A stretch of 64,000 bases of DNA from Glandiceps talaboti (Eukaryota; Hemichordata; Enteropneusta; Spengelidae): positions 27,492,725-27,556,724 of the forward strand of contig NC_135555.1 in the NCBI RefSeq assembly GCF_964340395.1, given 5' to 3'. The position numbers were made by a program, and so were the translations under genes. This document shows, in pieces, positions 37,492 through 52,500 of this stretch. The number at the start of each line of letters is the position of its first letter. The first letter of the stretch is position 1. Below the pieces are notes generated by a model. It ran no database searches, was not told the DNA's origin, and worked only from the letters and a program-made list of their open reading frames with translations.

Positions 37492-40400
37492 CAAAAACCG
37501 CAAAACCGACTTCCATGATATTTAGTCCTACGTCCGGCGGGGACTTATGGATTGGGTTCCGTCCGTCCGTCCGTCCAGAGCCGTTTCTTGGAGATGCCTG
37601 GAGCGATTTTTTTCAAATTTGGTACCCTTGGTACTATGGCATACACTCCCTAGGTATTCTTTTCATCCAGGTCACCACTCCCTAGGTATTCTTTTCATCC
37701 AGGTCACCACTCCCTAAGTATTCTTTTCATCAAGGTCACCACTCCCTAGGTATTCTTTTCATCCAGGTCACCACTCCCTAGGTATTCTTTTCATCCAGGT
37801 CACCACTCCCTAAGTATACTTTTCATCCAGGTCACCACTCCCTAGGTATTCTTTTCATCCAGGTCACCACTCCCTAGGTATTCTTTTCATCCAGGTCACC
37901 ACTCCCTAAGTATTCTTTTCATCCAGGTCACCACTCCCTAAGTATTCTTTTCATCCAGGTCACCACTCCCTAAGTATTCTTTTCATCCAGGTCACCACTC
38001 CCTAAGTATTCTTTTCATCCAGGTCACTCCTCCCTAGGTATTCTTTTCATCCAGGTCACCACTCCCTAAGTATTCTTTTCATCCAGGTCACTCCTCCCTA
38101 GGTATTCTTTTCATCCAGGTCACTCCTCCCTAGGTATTCTTTTCATCCAGGTCACCACTCCCTAAGTATTCTTTTCATCCAGGTCACCACTCCCTAGGTA
38201 TTCTTTTCATCCAGGTCACCACTCCCTAAGTATTCTTTTAGTCCAGGTCACCACTCCCTAAGTATTCTTTTCATCCAGGTCACTCCTCCCTAAGTATTCT
38301 TTTCATCCAGGTCACCACTCCCTAAGTATTCTTTTCATCCAGGACCTATTTTTCACATTTATGCTAATGACTATTGACAGTTTTGTACTTTAATTGTGAA
38401 ACAGTTTGTGGTGGGATGTCTAAGTAGTTATAACAGTCAGGCATACTCTTCACTATTCATTCAAAGTGTCTGTTGGACATGTCTAGACTTGTCACAACCC
38501 TGAGGTGAACACCTTGCCATGATTGGTTGTCTGTCCTGAAAGGTAAAAAGTAGTGTGTACATTTGTTGTATCCTTATGTTTTAGAAAATAGTTTGGGGAG
38601 GGGCTTCTGTCCAACATCATAGAGTACTAGTACCGTACTCATGCGGGTTAGCGCCCTGGGCTGATTGGTTAAGGTGATTGTGTGGGCAGGGACGTCAGGT
38701 GAATTTATCAATAAAACTTTGTAAATCCACTCCTACATTTTTATTCAGACACACTCGAGTCGGAACTAGCAAAGGGCATTCCGTAAATAAGCAGTAAACA
38801 CAGCCACAAACTTTGACTAACTAAGACTAATTGACATTTTGCTGGGGAGTCCGATGCGCCCTCTACGACAACTTCCTGAGTAACACACACACGGGAAGTG
38901 CAAGGGTCTGCCGTATCGATACTTTAGTATTTTAAATGCCTGACTAAAATATTATGAGTGTCGGCATTTTTGTCAATTGCTGTAAATTTAAAGAAGAAAA
39001 TTTTTTTTCATCTTGAGTTTGTGCTTCTGACAGAATCAGGTGACCGCAGAAGTATCGCCCACACTGCGAGTTTAGCATATTTCTGAAGTATGGCTTTGAT
39101 GAATTATGTACACATGATCTCAAGTCAAATGATTTTTCCTACAATTTTCTTTCCACTTTTAATTTTCAAAATGTCGGTGAAGGCTGTTTTATGATTGATT
39201 AAACTTGATCTATTTCCAAAACCCATGGTGTCATCTCTGAAAGCAGTCAATCTAAACTAATGAGTAATGTATTACTATTACCTCGTCATATTCGTTTCTA
39301 GACTAAGCTAAGGCAAATATAACATCACCATGTGCGAGTACGAGTTCACATCTACACAACCACAAGCGATGTATTTCAAAACAAATGCATACGGTACGGT
39401 GAATACTGATCGAGCCAAGTTTGGTCTCCGTAGCAGTAAATATAATCCTAGTATGTCTGTACAATGTTGTTAGTCGATGTCATGTCTGGTAGTGCCAAAA
39501 AATATTGAACATTTTATGAACGGCTTAGATTTTAAGAGTCGCTTTCCTGAATAAAACAGCCATTTTCAGATTGCATGCCGACATGGGCGACATCAAGTAA
39601 TCAAAGACACAACAACAAACTAATTGAAAGCAATTGTGTTTATTTATAGCAATCTGTTGAAGGTAATCATGATTTTCTCAGGGAATGATCCATAACACAC
39701 GTCAAATAAACTGAGGACCTAATTGAAACATTGAAACATTTTAATTTTGCTCACATTGTACATTTAAGTCCTCATGGACAATCGGACAGTCAATTTCAGT
39801 AACGACGATTTGCATCATAGACCCGTGGAGGGTCTACATTTGTATGTTTGCATTTACCTTTCACATGTGTGAGCTTACACTGTAGGCAAAATGACTCTGT
39901 CTTCTTGGACAAATGGAATGCGTATGGCTGTCTGCAGACACAAATTTTTGTACGTAATTGTTTTTGAAAATGTGTAAAATACACAAGATTTGTTGTAGTC
40001 CGGTGCGTAGTTTCAGAGGGAGTAATTCGGAACTCTAGTCTGACAATTGTCCTCCAAGGTCATGTTCATAATCTACACCCCACACGTACAAGTTATGTCT
40101 GCAAGCATGACTAGATACGATCACACAGAAACACTGTCAGCCAAGGCCTCGTAACAAAGTTTGGAATGTCTTTTACTTATTTTCGCTTTCGGCACCGTCA
40201 AATATGGTAGTGGTGTATGCCAAATATGGTAGTGAGTCTTCAAGAGTTGTCCAACGGCAGCAAATAGTTTACATAACACGCGTTACGTGAGCGACCGTCT
40301 AGAGCCGTATCTTTGAGATGCCTGGTCCGATTTTTTTCAAACTTGGTACAGGGACAACATACAATGGCATGCATATGTATGTCAATTTGTTTTATTTGTT

Positions 40401-43400
40401 AACAGATCTCATTCAAAGTTAGTATTAGGACAGTGTTCTATGACATACATGTGCATATCCATTTTCGTTGTGATACAATCCGATATGCCTGCCTGGCAGC
40501 GATTTTGTTGGCACAGTATTCATGTCCAAAGCCATAACTCAGACATGCATGAACAGGTCCCCCACCCCCACCCCCGTACCTTACCCATCCTTTATTGTTG
40601 AATGGTTTATTCCATCACGTCATCTTGAAGAGTAGGCATGTCCCATGTCCAACGAGTAGACACAACATGAGTAGGCATGTTCCATGTCCAACGAGCAGAT
40701 ACAACATATCTAAGTTTGTTAGTCCCCGCGGAAGAAGTCCGGAACGGGGACTTATGGATTGGGTTCCTACTGTCCGTGCGTCCGTGCGTCCGCGTGTCCG
40801 TCCGTCCGTCTGTCCGTCCGCCCGCAGCCGTTTCTTGGAGATACCTGGACCAATTTTTTTCAAACATGGTACAGGGGCAACATGCTATGGCATACATATG
40901 CACGTCAATTTGTTTTATGATACGATCCAATATTGCCGCCTAGCAGCCATTTTGTTTGCGAATTTTCCCTGTCTAAAGCCATAACTCAGACATGCTTGAA
41001 CAGATCTCATTCAAAGTTGGTATTAGGACAGTGTTCTATGACATACATGTGCATATCCATTTTCGTCGTGATACGATCCAATATGGCTGCCTGGCAGCCA
41101 TTTTGTTTGTGAATTTTCCATGTCCAAAGCCATAACTCAGACTCCATTTTCATCGTGATATGATCACCCATACCCAACCAATCCTTTATTGTTGGAGGCA
41201 TATTCCATGTCCAACAAGCACACACAACATATCTAAGTCTGTTTGTTTTAGGTTCACAAATGTTGTTGCATGATCAGAGTAGTGATATCAAGAAAATGAC
41301 AACATAAACTGTCAGTTCCTTAAAACCCAATCATAGCGGGGACTATGTCATTTTCAATGACTTGTTATTTACTGATGTCTATTACAACCATCAGCAATGT
41401 ATTTTTTCACAACGTTGTTGAGTTTTATTCACCTGTTGACTATGCTCGTCATGTAGCCTAAGTGCTAACAATGTCCCTCTATGACTTCACATGGTCTAGG
41501 TAAGACTGGAAATATCCGAAAACTCTCGAAGTAAATCCGAAGGGGACTGACTGAAAAAGAGTCATTTTAAGGTGTTTGCAGACGCTTTTTTAAAGTTTTA
41601 AAATCAGAATACGTTTCACAAACATGTTGTCTTGACTTGCAAACTAGCAATAATGAATGTGAGCATTTTGAATCACCTTTAAACCAGTGAAAGTCATATT
41701 AAGAAAATTATACTATATGTGACCACCAAACGTCATGTTCAATTCAACTCCTTGAAGTCTTAGATTAAACTACCAAACGTCAAAATGTCCTTTAACAAAA
41801 ACATTAGTATTCCTGAAAAGCTCCAAATTATTCTGTTATTGATCAGTAGAGACTATTGTGAGAGTTTCACTAAGTAGACACAAGCATAGCCAATTACATC
41901 TAAAGTTAGTTGGTTTTGTACAAGGCACACGCTTGAGTATTGATTGTGGCTTTGTACCAACATATAATTACTGAAAGTAGAAATGCTGTTGAATCTTTAA
42001 AAATTAATTAGGATCCTTCCATAGCTACGAGTAAAGGAGACTCAAGATCTGGATACATGTAAGTTTTGTTTCACTCTTGTTGTTACATTTTGTGAATTCC
42101 AAGAGATGTTACCAAGCAAAGTTTTCTCATAGTAATTTATTGGAAAAAAAAGACAATTTAAAAGATTGATCTGTTTTGGCTGATGCTAAAGTTGGATAAT
42201 GACCAATTGTTGTGCTTTATGATTGTATACATTGAATTGATAACAAAGCAAATAGCAGTTTTACAATGGTATTAATTACTTATTATTCAGTCCACTCCAG
42301 AGTTGTTGTTTACTAGGTGTTTTACTTCATAGTTATAGGTTATATCCACTCCAGAGTTGTTGTTTGCTAGGTGTTTTACTTCATAGTTATAGGTTATATC
42401 CACTCCAGAGTTGTTGTTTGCTAGGTGTTTTACTTTATAGTTATAGGTTATATCCACTCCAGAGTTGTTGTTTACTAGGTGTTTTACTTCATAGTTATAG
42501 GTTATATCCACTCCAGAGTTGTTGTTTGCTAGGTGTTTTACTTCATAGTTATAGGTTATATCCACTCCAGAGTTGTTGTTTGCTAGGTGTTTTACTTCAT
42601 AGTTATAGGTTATATCCACTCCAGAGTTGTTGTTTACTAGGTGTTTTACTTCATAGTTATAGGTTATATCCACTCCAGAGTTGTTTACTAGATGTTTTAC
42701 TTTATAGTTATAGGTTATATAACCTGGCAGCCATTTTGTTTGTGAATTTTCCATGTCCAAAGCCGTAACTCAGACATGCTTGAACAGATCTCATTCAAAG
42801 TTGGTATTAGGACAGTGTTCTATGACATACATGTGCATATTCATTGTTGTTGTGATACGATCCAATATGGCCACCTGGCAGCCATTTTGTTTGTGATTTT
42901 TCCATGTCCAAAGCCATAACTCAGACATGCTTGAACAGATCACATTCAAAGTTGGTATTAGGACAGTGTTCTATGACATACATGTGCATATCCATTTTCA
43001 TCGTGATGTGATCCCCCATACCCGACCAATCCTTTATTGTTGTAGGCATGTTCCATGTCCAACAAGCAGACACACAACATATCTAAGTCTGTTTGATTTA
43101 GGTTCACAAGTGTTGTTGCGTGATCAGAGTAGTGATAATTCCTTAAAACCCAATCATAGCGGGGCTATCTCATTCTCAATGACTTGTTAACCTTGTAGTG
43201 TGCATGTGTGGATGCATGTGTGTGTGTTTTACCAACATTTCAAATGTGGGAAGAGGGTAGGTTTGAAATGTAAGAATGACTGATAGCCACCCTCCACAAT
43301 TCAAGTTTCAACACTTTCCAAATTATTCATCATCATGAGATATTTAGTTACCATTTTTAGCACAAATGAACTGAGTTTCAGTAGTGCTATGGGGATCGCC

Positions 43401-43412
43401 CAGCGTCTGTCA

Positions 43413-43460
<48 letters not shown>

Positions 43461-43473
43461 ATGTGTGTGTGCA

Positions 43474-43505
<32 letters not shown>

Positions 43506-46500
43506 GATGTGTGTCTGTCTGTGTGTAAACAACTTAAACCACTGAACCGATTGCCGTGATATTTGGTGGGTCCATTACCTTGGGTGTCTAGTTGGGAAAT
43601 AGTTCAAATGAAAATGGTTGCATCAGAAATGTGCATTTTACGTTTGGAAATGTGATTTGTTGTATTACAAAATGCTTTGGTTTCAGCCTGGAAATGAAAG
43701 ATTCTTGTTTTATTGATGTAATGAAATCATTAAATCTTTTGCTACTTCACATGCCAGTGTGAATGACGAAAAGATTAACATCTGTTTAAGGTTGCTTGGC
43801 AACCTAGGCTTTTTTTTTAGCACAGCTCAGCTGAATTAAATCTTTAGACACTATGATTAAAACAGGTTCATATAAATGCACAATCCTTAGGCATTCCAAA
43901 AAACAGTTTGTATAAAGAATTAAGAAGTCACACATTAAGAAGTCATATCAAGACCTCCATGATCATACTGTGTTTGGCAGGTTAAATTTCCTGCATGTGT
44001 ACTGATTCAGTGATTGCCATGATATTTGATGGGTTTATTACCTTGGGTGTCTAGTTGGGAAATTGCTCAACTCAAAATGATCGTACTACCGATGTGATTT
44101 GGGTCGAAATATGTAATTTTTGGTCAAAAAACTTACTCAAAAACTATTAGGCAGATCAATCTGAAATTTGTTGGGAACATTCTTAGGGGTGTTTAAGCAT
44201 TCAAAGAATGTTTGCAAATGTGCTTAGCAAGAAGACCATGCCCATAGCAACAGCCAAACAGTGAGGTATTTCACAAAGATAACCACTGGGATTAAAAGAC
44301 AATTGAATAAGCAGTCAAAAAATGTATGTGAATTTGACTAGCAACAAGACCACACCCATAGCAACAGCCAAGTCATCACATATATTACAAAGATAACAAC
44401 AGGGATTAATAGATTATTGAATGAACATTCCAAAAATGTATGTAAGTTTGCCTAGCAACAAAACCACACCCATAGCAACAGCCAATTGGTGGTGTATTTC
44501 ACAAAGAATAACCATCGAAATGAAGAAAATTGAATAAACATTCAAAAAATGTATGTAATTTGCCTAGCAACAAGACCACGCCTATAGCAACAACCAAATA
44601 GTCACGTATATTGCAAAGATAACAATAGGAATTGATAGACAAATTAATAACCATTCAATAAATGTATGCAAATATGCCTAGCAATATGACCACGGCCATA
44701 GCAACAGCCATGTGATCACATATATTGCAAAGATAACAGGGATAAATAGACAAATGAATAAACATTCAATAATGTATGGATAGTCATTCAGCAAATGAAC
44801 ACCTATACCCAGCATGGATCAGGATATGGGAAAAAAATTAAGAAAAATACTTTTCCCTTCAAATAATCAAGTTTCCAATCCTCAAAGAAGTTGAAAAAAG
44901 CAGTCTAAAGCGGTGCGACGATGCGACTATTTTTTTTACATTCTCAACAAATTTTAATCAATCTACTTATCATTGCAGTTACTGTTCTTTATATAGTACT
45001 TTACAGCAAGTGTGTATGTGGGGCAGATGTCATAGGCTAGTTCATGATTACTTTTGCAGTTGTCTTCACTGTACTGGTGGCAATTAATGTAGGGAGAGTT
45101 ACTTTTGTGTTTTCCCTTTCATCTGTAGACTGAATTGGCTTACAGAAGAAAAAAATAACGCGGGAAGGGGGTACTTAAGTGATGGGCGCTGACCAGAAAC
45201 ATTTTTTTATTTGGCCTTTAAAACTCTTTCTACAATGAGTGCTATGCTACAACGTTCTATAAAGCTTCACATTACATGTTGTGGTTGGCCAGGAGATCAC
45301 TAATAGCAATGGGCAAATAGCAATCAATGAGAAAAAATAACTTATTGCATATCCTGTTGTATTCCAACAATAAATTGTCTGTAGGAACGACAATCTCAAA
45401 ACTTTGCCCTTATGGAAGGCATTCAGTTTAAATCTGGTTAAACATACTGCTAACAATGCAGGGTATAATGTTCACATACATGAGAAAAACAATAATTATT
45501 ACAAATGTTTGACAACACAAGTATATAACTGAATTCATCACACATAGTGTTTCTTTCCTCCAGTGGAATATTTCTGATATGTGTCTTCAAAACTGTTTTA
45601 ATTTGACAGGCAACTTTCCAGCAATCAGTGATGATTTAGTCAACTCCTACCACCTCCTACTTGGGTGTTTAGACCTTATTTACAGCAACGCCCTTCTTGC
45701 AAATCGTCGTGACCTTTTGAAATTGGAATTTACAGGTAAGTTAATTTATTTTTGTCTGGATGAAGGTTAGCATTAGGCTAGTATATGTAGCATTAGGCTA
45801 GTATATGTAGAATGCCCATAACCCCTCCCTCATAGTATCATCCTATCCTATGTAAACATTAATACTCAACCTATAAACCCCTCCCCCTCATAGTATCATG
45901 CTATCCTCTGCGAACAATACCCAGTCCATAAACCCCTCCCCTCATAGTATCATGCTATCCTCTGCGAACAATACCCAGTCCATAAACCCCTCCCCTCGTA
46001 GTATCATGCTATCCTCTGCGAACAATACCCAGTCCATAAACCCCTCCCCTCATAGTATCATGCTATCCTCTGCAAACAATACCCAGTCCATAAACCCCTC
46101 CCCTCATAGTATCATGCTATCCTCTGCGAACAATACCCAGTCCATAAAGTTTTTAGCTCCCATATGGGAGCTAAAAACTTTATGGCAATGTCTGTCTGTC
46201 TGTCTGTGCAGAGATTTTGTTCCACTGATATCTCAAAAAATACTGAAGCAAATGTTTTGCAATTTACTATGAGGCATTGGGGGAGTGGCTTGCATAATTT
46301 ATGGTAATTTGTATAATTAATGATTTTATAAATGGGGCTATACACACAGAACAGGTGCACCAAATTCAATGAAACTTGCTACATCTATGGATCATACAAA
46401 GATATAAAAGTACTACATGTCGTTAACTTGTGTCACGTTAATAATTAAGGACTAATTTGCATAATTAATGAATGTTTGTAACTCAGGTTATGCATCCAGA

Positions 46501-49500
46501 ATGGCTTTATCAAATTTGATGAAACTTGCTACCGCTATTGATCATACAGAGATATGATAGTTGTTAATGAAATTTAGTGCTGTCAATTAATTGCTTGTTT
46601 GCATAATTAACGAACTTTGGCAATTAGGCCTCTACCAAGAAAGACTGCACCAAATTTGATGAAACTTGCTAAAGATATTGACCGAGCAAAGATGTGATGG
46701 TATTGAGTCAATTAATTGTGTAATTGCATATTTGATGAACTTTTGCAATATAGCCAGGACTGTACCGAATTCAATTGAACTTGCTAAAGATATAGATTAC
46801 AAAAAGGTACGACTGTACAGAAAGACATTTGAAAGTCTCGTGTCAATTAATTACTAATTTGCATATTTAGTTTTGTTATTAAAATGTGATGTCGAACGGC
46901 TGCACTTTATCAGTATTAGGATTCAAACGCCCTCATATGTAATAGTCATTAAAACGGTTGATTACACTATACCCATAATTCGATTTGTGCACTTTTTCTG
47001 ATGACGATTAACCCTTTCACCACGAGAACCCGGTATACCGGGACGCGCTAGGGCGCCCACGAGAACCCGGTATACCGGGACGCCAAAGTTCATTCACCTT
47101 CATCGCCGTAAAACCGTTCAACGGCAGCTATTGCTGCAAAATTTGCTGCCATAACTAGTTCCACACATGCGTATTAGCCTTGTTTATCTATACTGCCATT
47201 TTGAATGCGTGACAGTGATCGGTAACCGAGTACGGCCCAAAAAACGAGCGATCATAATTTTTATGTGCGTTTTTCGCCAACAAAGTCGAATTTAAACATG
47301 GCGGAGGTAATTAACGGCTCCCATAGCATGGTCTACGATAGAAATTATGGCACTGTCCTTGGATATTTCGACAGAATTTGACTCGAAATACATCGTTGAA
47401 TGCAAGTGTTTAGCTGTGGGAACACATTGTACTCGTGTGTAAGCATCAAATTCCCGCTTCAGTCTATTTGAGCTGCCGGCAGCAATTTACGTCTGAATTT
47501 TTGAATGTCGGCAAATTTACGCAATCTTGTGACAGGTACCGACGTCCATACTAACGTCTTGGTTGTAATTTTTGGCTATAAAATGGATTATTTTTGTTTT
47601 ATTTCTTTTTGTTACGGCTCAATAATGACTTGTAGTAATACAAACTCACTGTGTACAGGTCAGTGGAGGGAAACTTGTGCACGATCGGGGCGATTTTCCA
47701 ATCGGATTTTTTACATGTGATTTTCAGCGTAAAATTCAAAATTTCAACATGGCCGAAGCAAAACTGTCTCCCCTAACATCGTTTACAACTTAAATAAAGG
47801 TGCTGTTCATAGAAATTTTCAATAAATTTTGACTGTCGATACATTGTTTTATACAAGGACATGGCTGTGTGACCTCAAAACAGTTTATGTAGGGATCAGA
47901 TTGCCGCAACGTTAGTTCAAAGTTCCGACTGCATATTTGCTCTTGAGGATAAGCATGTCGGCAAAAAGCGCCACTTTGGCATCCCGATTCGAACTTGCAT
48001 ACCTCCAACTTGTGGTCATTTTTTATTGATTTTGGGCATAAATTTAGTGGTAATTTTTTGTTGTTCTGTCAAATAATGAATTATATTTACTCAAACTAAC
48101 TTTTCAAAAGGTATTGAGGTGACGACTTCAGATATTTTAGAACACTTTCATTGCCGGTGCGGCACAGACTATTGCGTCGTAATTGGATTAGTGAGCCATT
48201 AATTAATTTCGTTCAAATTATTATGACATAAAATAACATTTTTTATCAAATTTTCGCTCATTTTGACCATATAACCAGAATATATTAGTTTTGTAGGAAC
48301 ATGAATGTTGGTATTTTGTATTTTATTTGTGATATAAATGTATTGTTTATTTGTGATATGACAATAAATAAGCAACACACAGTTTTTTTAACGAAATTTT
48401 ATCATTTTAACCCAAATTCTAGCTGTATATTTGATGTTTGGATATGTGTAATTGGAAGTGTAATGTAGAAAATTTATTTGGCTTTAAAATGATACCTAAT
48501 TTTCAAAGATTAGGCAATTCTAAGTATTTTTATATCAATTTGATAACATAACACTCACTCATACTTTTATTATGTGTATGCTAATGAGGGGCCTAGTGGA
48601 TAGCATACAGTCCCATGGGGAGAATAGTGGTGAAAGAGTTAAAGGTGATTCGTGCTGCCAATCGCCAGATAGTCAAATGGCAAATTGATTTATTGGCTGG
48701 CGACTCGGACTTACACTACTTTAGCCAAACTGGCGACTCCTAATTGTTTTCCCTCCCCTTGTGTTGATTTATCATTTCTGCCCACACATGCATATTGATT
48801 GACCTAACCCTTTTACACTCAGTTCGGAATGAAACGGACTCTATTTCCAACCCACTGAGATCTGTATCGGTCTGAGATGGCCTAGCGCCCTCAACGCTTC
48901 AAATCCCGTTTAGGATTCAAACGCCCTCATATGTAATACGTCATTAAAACGGTTGATTACACTATACCCATCATTTTATTTGTGCACTTTTTTTGATGAC
49001 GATTAAGAGTGATTCAAAATGCTCACATTCACTATTGGTATTTTGCTAGACGACATGTTTGTGAAATGTATTCTGCTTTTAAAACTTTAAAAAAAGCATC
49101 TGCAAACACCTTAACCTTTTCACCACCAATTGCCCCCTGGGAATGTTTGTTCTCCACCACCCCCCTCACTGACCACCAGGTGAGAGTGAGTGTTCTGTAA
49201 TCAAATTGATATAAAAATACTTAGAGTTGCTCATTTTTAAAAAATGAGGTATCATTTCATTGGAAAATAAATTCTCTACATCACACTTGCAAATACATGC
49301 ATTCAAATTCCACAAACACAACCGAAATATGAATTAAAGTAATAAAATATGAATAAAACACATTACCGACCAACAGAAATATGCAGCCAGTAATTTGAAC
49401 CCACGCCGCGATAATGTTTTCGTCACATTGAGTACATTGAGTTCACACAGCATCTCCTTTCATTCATAAATGCCATCAAAGTCAAAATTAAACAGAATTT

Positions 49501-52500
49501 TTCATGAACAGAGCCGTTATTTACATCGCAAACGATGTTAGGGGAGACAATTTTGGGTGAGGCCATGTTGAAATTTGAAGTTTACCGTTAAAAAACGCAT
49601 TCAAAAAATGTGATCGGAAAATCTTCAGATTGTGTGTAATCTACCGCCCACATTGTACCACTGACCAGTATAAATTGAACTTGTATGAGTATTATTCATT
49701 ATTGAACATTACCACAAAGAAATATGACCAGAACAATTACTTTTGGAGCTAAATACTGGCCCCAAGGCCATAGTATGGGCGTATGCTACGGGTCAACAAG
49801 TTACGCAATTTGCCAACTTTCACTACGGCAACGGTGAATTCCTCGCCGGTAGATCACTCAGCCCTCGTGGTAGTTCTGAAGCCTATACCGTTCCCACAAC
49901 TGACCTGATGTATTCAACAATGTTTTTGAGTAAAAATTCAGTGGAAATTTCTCAGGACAGTTGTCAAAATGACATCGTAGGAAATTCGATCTTTGAAATT
50001 CGATCTTTCTGGCGAAAAATGCACACAAAAATTACGATCGCTCGTCTTTCCAATCGTGCTAGAAAACCATCCACTAACATGTGTTCAAAATGGCAGACTA
50101 TATAAACAAGGCTAATACGCATGTGTGGAACTAGTTATGGCAGCAAGTTTTACAGCAATAGCTGCCGTTAAACGGTTTGAACATCGTAGTAGTTGAATGA
50201 CCTTTGGCGTTCCCGCTGTAGAGGGAATCGGTCGGCGCCTAGAGCGTTCCCGCTGTAGCGGGAATCGGTGGTGAAAGGGTTAAAATGACCTTTTTTAAGT
50301 CAGTTCCGTATTAGGTATTTCCGGTCCCACCTAGACCAAGGGATTTTGTGACGCCATAAGGCTATGATGAGTGTAGTCACTAGGTGAATAAAACTCAACA
50401 GCATTGGGGACTTATGGATTGGGTTCCGTCTGTCCATGCGTCCGTCCATCCGCCCGCAGCCGTTTCTTGGAGATGCCTGAACCGATTTTTTTCAAACTTG
50501 GTACAGGGGCAACATACAATGGCATACATATGCACATCAATTTGTTTCATGATACAATCCAATATGGCCGCCTAGCAGCCATTTTGTTTGCAAATTTTCC
50601 CTGTCTAAAGCCATAACTCAGACGTGCTTGAACAGATCTCATTCAAAGTTGGTATTAGGACAGTGTTCTATGACATACATGTGCATATTCATTGTTGTCA
50701 TGATACGATCCAATATGGCCACCTAGCAGCCATTTTGTTTGTGAATTTTCCATGTCCAAAGCCATAACTCAGACATGCTAGAACTGATCTCATTCAAAGT
50801 TGGTATTAGGACAGTGTTCTATGACATACATGTGCATATCCATTTTCATTGTGATACGATCCAATATGGCTGCCTTGCAGCCATTTTGTTTGTTAATTTT
50901 CCATGTCCAAAGCCATAACTCAGACATGCTTGAACAGATCTCATTCAAAGTTGGTATTAGGACAGTGTTCTATGACATACATGTGCATATCCATTTTCGT
51001 TGTGATACGATCCCCCATACCCGACCCATCCTTTATTGTTGTAGGCATGTTCCATGTCCAACAAGCAGACACAACATATCTAAGTCTGTTTGATTTAGGT
51101 TCACAAGTGTTGTTGCATGATCAGAGTAGTGATGATTCCTTAAAACCCAATCATGGACTATGTCATTCTCAATGACTTGTTAACCAACATTTACCGATAT
51201 TTACTCACACTTTCTGACTAATTGTCAGTGTCTGTGGGTATAAAGGCTAAAATATTATGTCCCCATATAATGGCAAAATAAATCAAAACGGCTAGACTAG
51301 ATATTCATAAACACTTGTCATGAAACTACATACATACATACTCTCTGAACTATTCCCCATTTTCAGACTAAAGTGGATAGGCATTTTACATGCAATTCCA
51401 GAAAATCTAAAGAATATAGATGATTATATAGATGATGTCTGCATGAACATATCAGGTGTTGCAACTCCTATAGAGGATATCACAAAACACAAACTAAAGT
51501 CACAACTCATCAACAGAAAATTTATCAAACCAAGCAGTGAAAAGAAACTTGAAAGAGACCTGGTTGTTAGTCTCCTGCAATGGCATAAAATGTATAAACA
51601 AATTCTCAAAAGTAGATAGCAAAACAAGAGAGTTCCAGTTTAAAATTCTGCATAATAAACTGTACACGAATGAGAAACTGCACAAATTAAACCCAGTTTA
51701 GTTCCCCACAAATCTCTGTAGCTTCTGTCATGCGGTCTCAGAGACCATAGAACACTTATTTTACAACTGTAAACACACTATTGGTATCTGGGAAGCAATA
51801 ATAATTGTATGGGGCAAAGCACTTAAGTTAAGGGCTGTTCCTAGCAAAATCTGCCTAATTTTGTCAGACCCAGATGAGACTCTTTTACTCAATTTCATAA
51901 GCCTTATAGTTAGAAAATACATTTACTACTGTAAAAGAAAGGAATCCCTTTCTGTGTTCAGAGAACTGTACAACCAATTTAAACTACTTTATAAATATGA
52001 ATACTTTATTGCAAAGAAAAACCATACCATTTCTAAAGAAATGGATTCCCCTCATTCCATATGTAACATAAATGATATTGGATTGCAATGTAAACATTGC
52101 TGTTTTGTAAACTGGAATGTAACATGACATCTATACACTTTACAAATAACACACAATAAAAAACCTTAAATTACAAAAGAAAAAAAACATGTCTCGCAAA
52201 ATAGCAATAGTGAATGTGAACATTTTGAATCACCTTTAAGTTAGATACAGTGGGTCCTCGCTAACTCGCGCCTCGGTAAGTCGCGGATTCGGCTAAGTCG
52301 CGGGTGTCACCTTGGATCCCATTTGTTCTTTACTTTTCCTATTGTTTTCGGAACCCCTCTTTGTGTATTTTTTTAAACAAATGGCACGCCTGCCACAACT
52401 CGTTGGTGTTTCGATGAAGAGGTGTCGCGGTTCGACTTTGATGTTAGCAATCGCCTTCTATTTATTCGGACTGCCTCACATTCACAAGTTCCTTATGCAC

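Noticed and set aside
42287-42768. 157- and 134-codon repeat ORFs on opposite strands
   Set aside because: Artefacts of the 54-bp minisatellite M6.
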